Positions 15,811-16,790 of a stretch of DNA of 16,790 nucleotides are shown one piece after another (the stretch's first letter is position 1; every line of letters begins with the position of its first letter). The position numbers were made by a program, and so were the translations under genes. Origin of the DNA: Zancudomyces culisetae (lineage: Eukaryota; Kickxellomycota; Harpellomycetes; Harpellales; Legeriomycetaceae). The notes under the pieces are model-generated. The model made no database searches and was not told the origin of the DNA. It saw nothing but the letters and a program-made list of their open reading frames with translations. The stretch lies in contig LSSK01001042.1 of NCBI GenBank assembly GCA_001969505.1, positions 1-16,790 on the forward strand, read 5' to 3'.

Positions 15811-16790
15811 ATGAATTCACTAATACACCTTGTACTAGTATACCTTCACCTTTTCACTGCATTTGGTGCCTTCAATAAACCGGTTCCCTGTAAGTCCATC
15901 GTTGTGAGAAAAGAAATAAAAACATTATCCGAAAGCGAATGGGCAATGATCAAGGATGTAATCAAAAAAATGCATGTTGATGGCTGGTTCAACAAACTTG
16001 CAAAAGTGCACAACGATGTCTATAACTATGTTCACAATGGCTCCATCTTTCTTCCCTTCCACCGCCTGCTTACTCGTCGCTTTGAAGAAATTGGCCAGAC
16101 CTACAACCCCAGGTTCTTTGTTCCCTATTGGGACGCTGCAGTTGATTTTAAGGATCCTGTAAAAAGTTCGATAATCTCCAGCAAATATATCGGTACCAAC
16201 GGAGCAGCTGGAAACTGTGTCGTTGATGGCGCCCAGGCAAACTGGATAATGTCACAACCAAACAAACACTGTTTACGACGCAAGTTCAATGGCGAAAATG
16301 GGAAAATTAAGCCCTTTTATTCCCCCGAACAAATGACCTCGATAATACAAAAGTCAAAGACATATGATAAATTCAGGAGAAACCTAGAACTTTCTCTCCA
16401 TGGTGCTGTGCATATGGGCTTTTCCGGCGATATGACCACAAACTATTCCCCCAACGATTTTGTATTTTTCCTCCACCATTCGAATATGGATAGACTCTAC
16501 TGGAAATGGCAAAACACCGATCCATCACTCACCTATGCATATGATGGAAAAAACCCAAACCGCTCCGCAGCCCCAAAACTGAGCGACAAAATTGATTACT
16601 TTAATGTAACCGTAGAGAGTTCCATGCATGTTGGTTACAACAACATGTGTTTTACCTACCCGGATGTCGTCCCTCTTGAAATTTTAAACAAAAAGAAAGA
16701 CTCGCCATTTGCAAAGACAAACCCACCTGCGTCCACCAATAAAAACAACAACTTTACAAAAGCACTATATGATTTGAGTGATGCTACAAA
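15811..16790 (+). CDS. Secreted tyrosinase (type-3 copper), truncated by window end
   Basis: Tyrosinases use a coupled binuclear copper site to hydroxylate monophenols and oxidise diphenols to quinones, as in melanin formation. 326 codons are visible with no stop before the window end. Residues 1-19 form a hydrophobic signal peptide (MNSLIHLVLVYLHLFTAFG). The CuA site is H67, H75 and H84 in the segment ending HNGSIFLPFHR (75-85), followed by FFVPYWDAA (102-110). The CuB site is H197 and H201 (LHGAVHMGFSGDM, 196-208) plus one of H222/H223 in DFVFFLHHSNMDRLYWKWQ (216-234). Cysteines at 27, 136 and 154 could make disulphides or a thioether. FLPFHR has F where W is more common. No intron is seen so far. 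Whether a C-terminal regulatory domain exists cannot be judged. Catechol oxidase activity is the main alternative. Confidence 0.93.
   Translation, partial: MNSLIHLVLVYLHLFTAFGAFNKPVPCKSIVVRKEIKTLSESEWAMIKDVIKKMHVDGWFNKLAKVHNDVYNYVHNGSIFLPFHRLLTRRFEEIGQTYNPRFFVPYWDAAVDFKDPVKSSIISSKYIGTNGAAGNCVVDGAQANWIMSQPNKHCLRRKFNGENGKIKPFYSPEQMTSIIQKSKTYDKFRRNLELSLHGAVHMGFSGDMTTNYSPNDFVFFLHHSNMDRLYWKWQNTDPSLTYAYDGKNPNRSAAPKLSDKIDYFNVTVESSMHVGYNNMCFTYPDVVPLEILNKKKDSPFAKTNPPASTNKNNNFTKALYDLSDAT

Noticed and set aside
1-16790. tRNA, rRNA, CRISPR array, transposon or terminal repeats
   Set aside because: Scanning for T-loop-like sequence, long repeats and transposase or reverse-transcriptase motifs by eye gave nothing convincing. 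A covariance-model and repeat search would be needed to exclude them fully.

Overview
ORGANISM. This is AT-rich nuclear DNA from a microbial eukaryote, most likely an early-diverging fungus. LAS1, a MO25/HYM1 homologue, a secreted tyrosinase and an LPMO-like copper protein fit a fungus. Long single-exon genes sit beside genes with short GT-AG introns of about 90-150 nt. Zoopagomycota/Kickxellomycotina is a guess from gene content and base composition, not a demonstrated placement. LAYOUT. (1) Positions 794 to 1, minus strand: the 5' part of a MO25/HYM1 (CAB39-type) gene in at least four short exons; the gene runs off the window. (2) 795-2146: divergent intergenic region. (3) 2147-3664 (+): LAS1, the HEPN endoribonuclease of pre-rRNA ITS2 processing. 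(4) 3665-5016: gene-free. (5) 5017-5793 (+): secreted LPMO-like protein with a predicted mature N-terminal histidine. (6) 6500-7548 (+): classical SDR of the 15-hydroxyprostaglandin-dehydrogenase type, three exons. (7) 8130-9092 (+): Nudix hydrolase resembling plant NUDX14 ADP-sugar diphosphatases. (8) 9093-11461: 2.4 kb with no convincing gene, strongly G/A-rich, carrying homopolymer, microsatellite and G-quadruplex-type sequence. (9) 11462-14167 (+): NADPH-cytochrome P450 reductase with an unusually long N-terminus. (10) 14168-15810: C/T-rich gene-free stretch. (11) 15811 to the window end (+): secreted tyrosinase, cut off by the window. HOW THE GENES RELATE. I see no operon or biosynthetic cluster. 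The neighbours mix housekeeping genes (MO25, LAS1, P450 reductase) with catabolic or secreted enzymes (SDR, Nudix, LPMO-like, tyrosinase). The LPMO-like protein and the tyrosinase are both predicted secreted copper enzymes, but they lie 10 kb apart. MOST UNUSUAL SIGNAL. The + strand changes from purine-rich (G much greater than C) to pyrimidine-rich (C much greater than G) near position 13,000, in the middle of the intact P450 reductase reading frame. The asymmetry continues into the flanking non-coding DNA on both sides. LAS1 shows a weaker version of the same change. Other points worth checking are the LPMO-like protein's family, non-consensus catalytic positions in the SDR and the Nudix box, and the reductase N-terminal extension.
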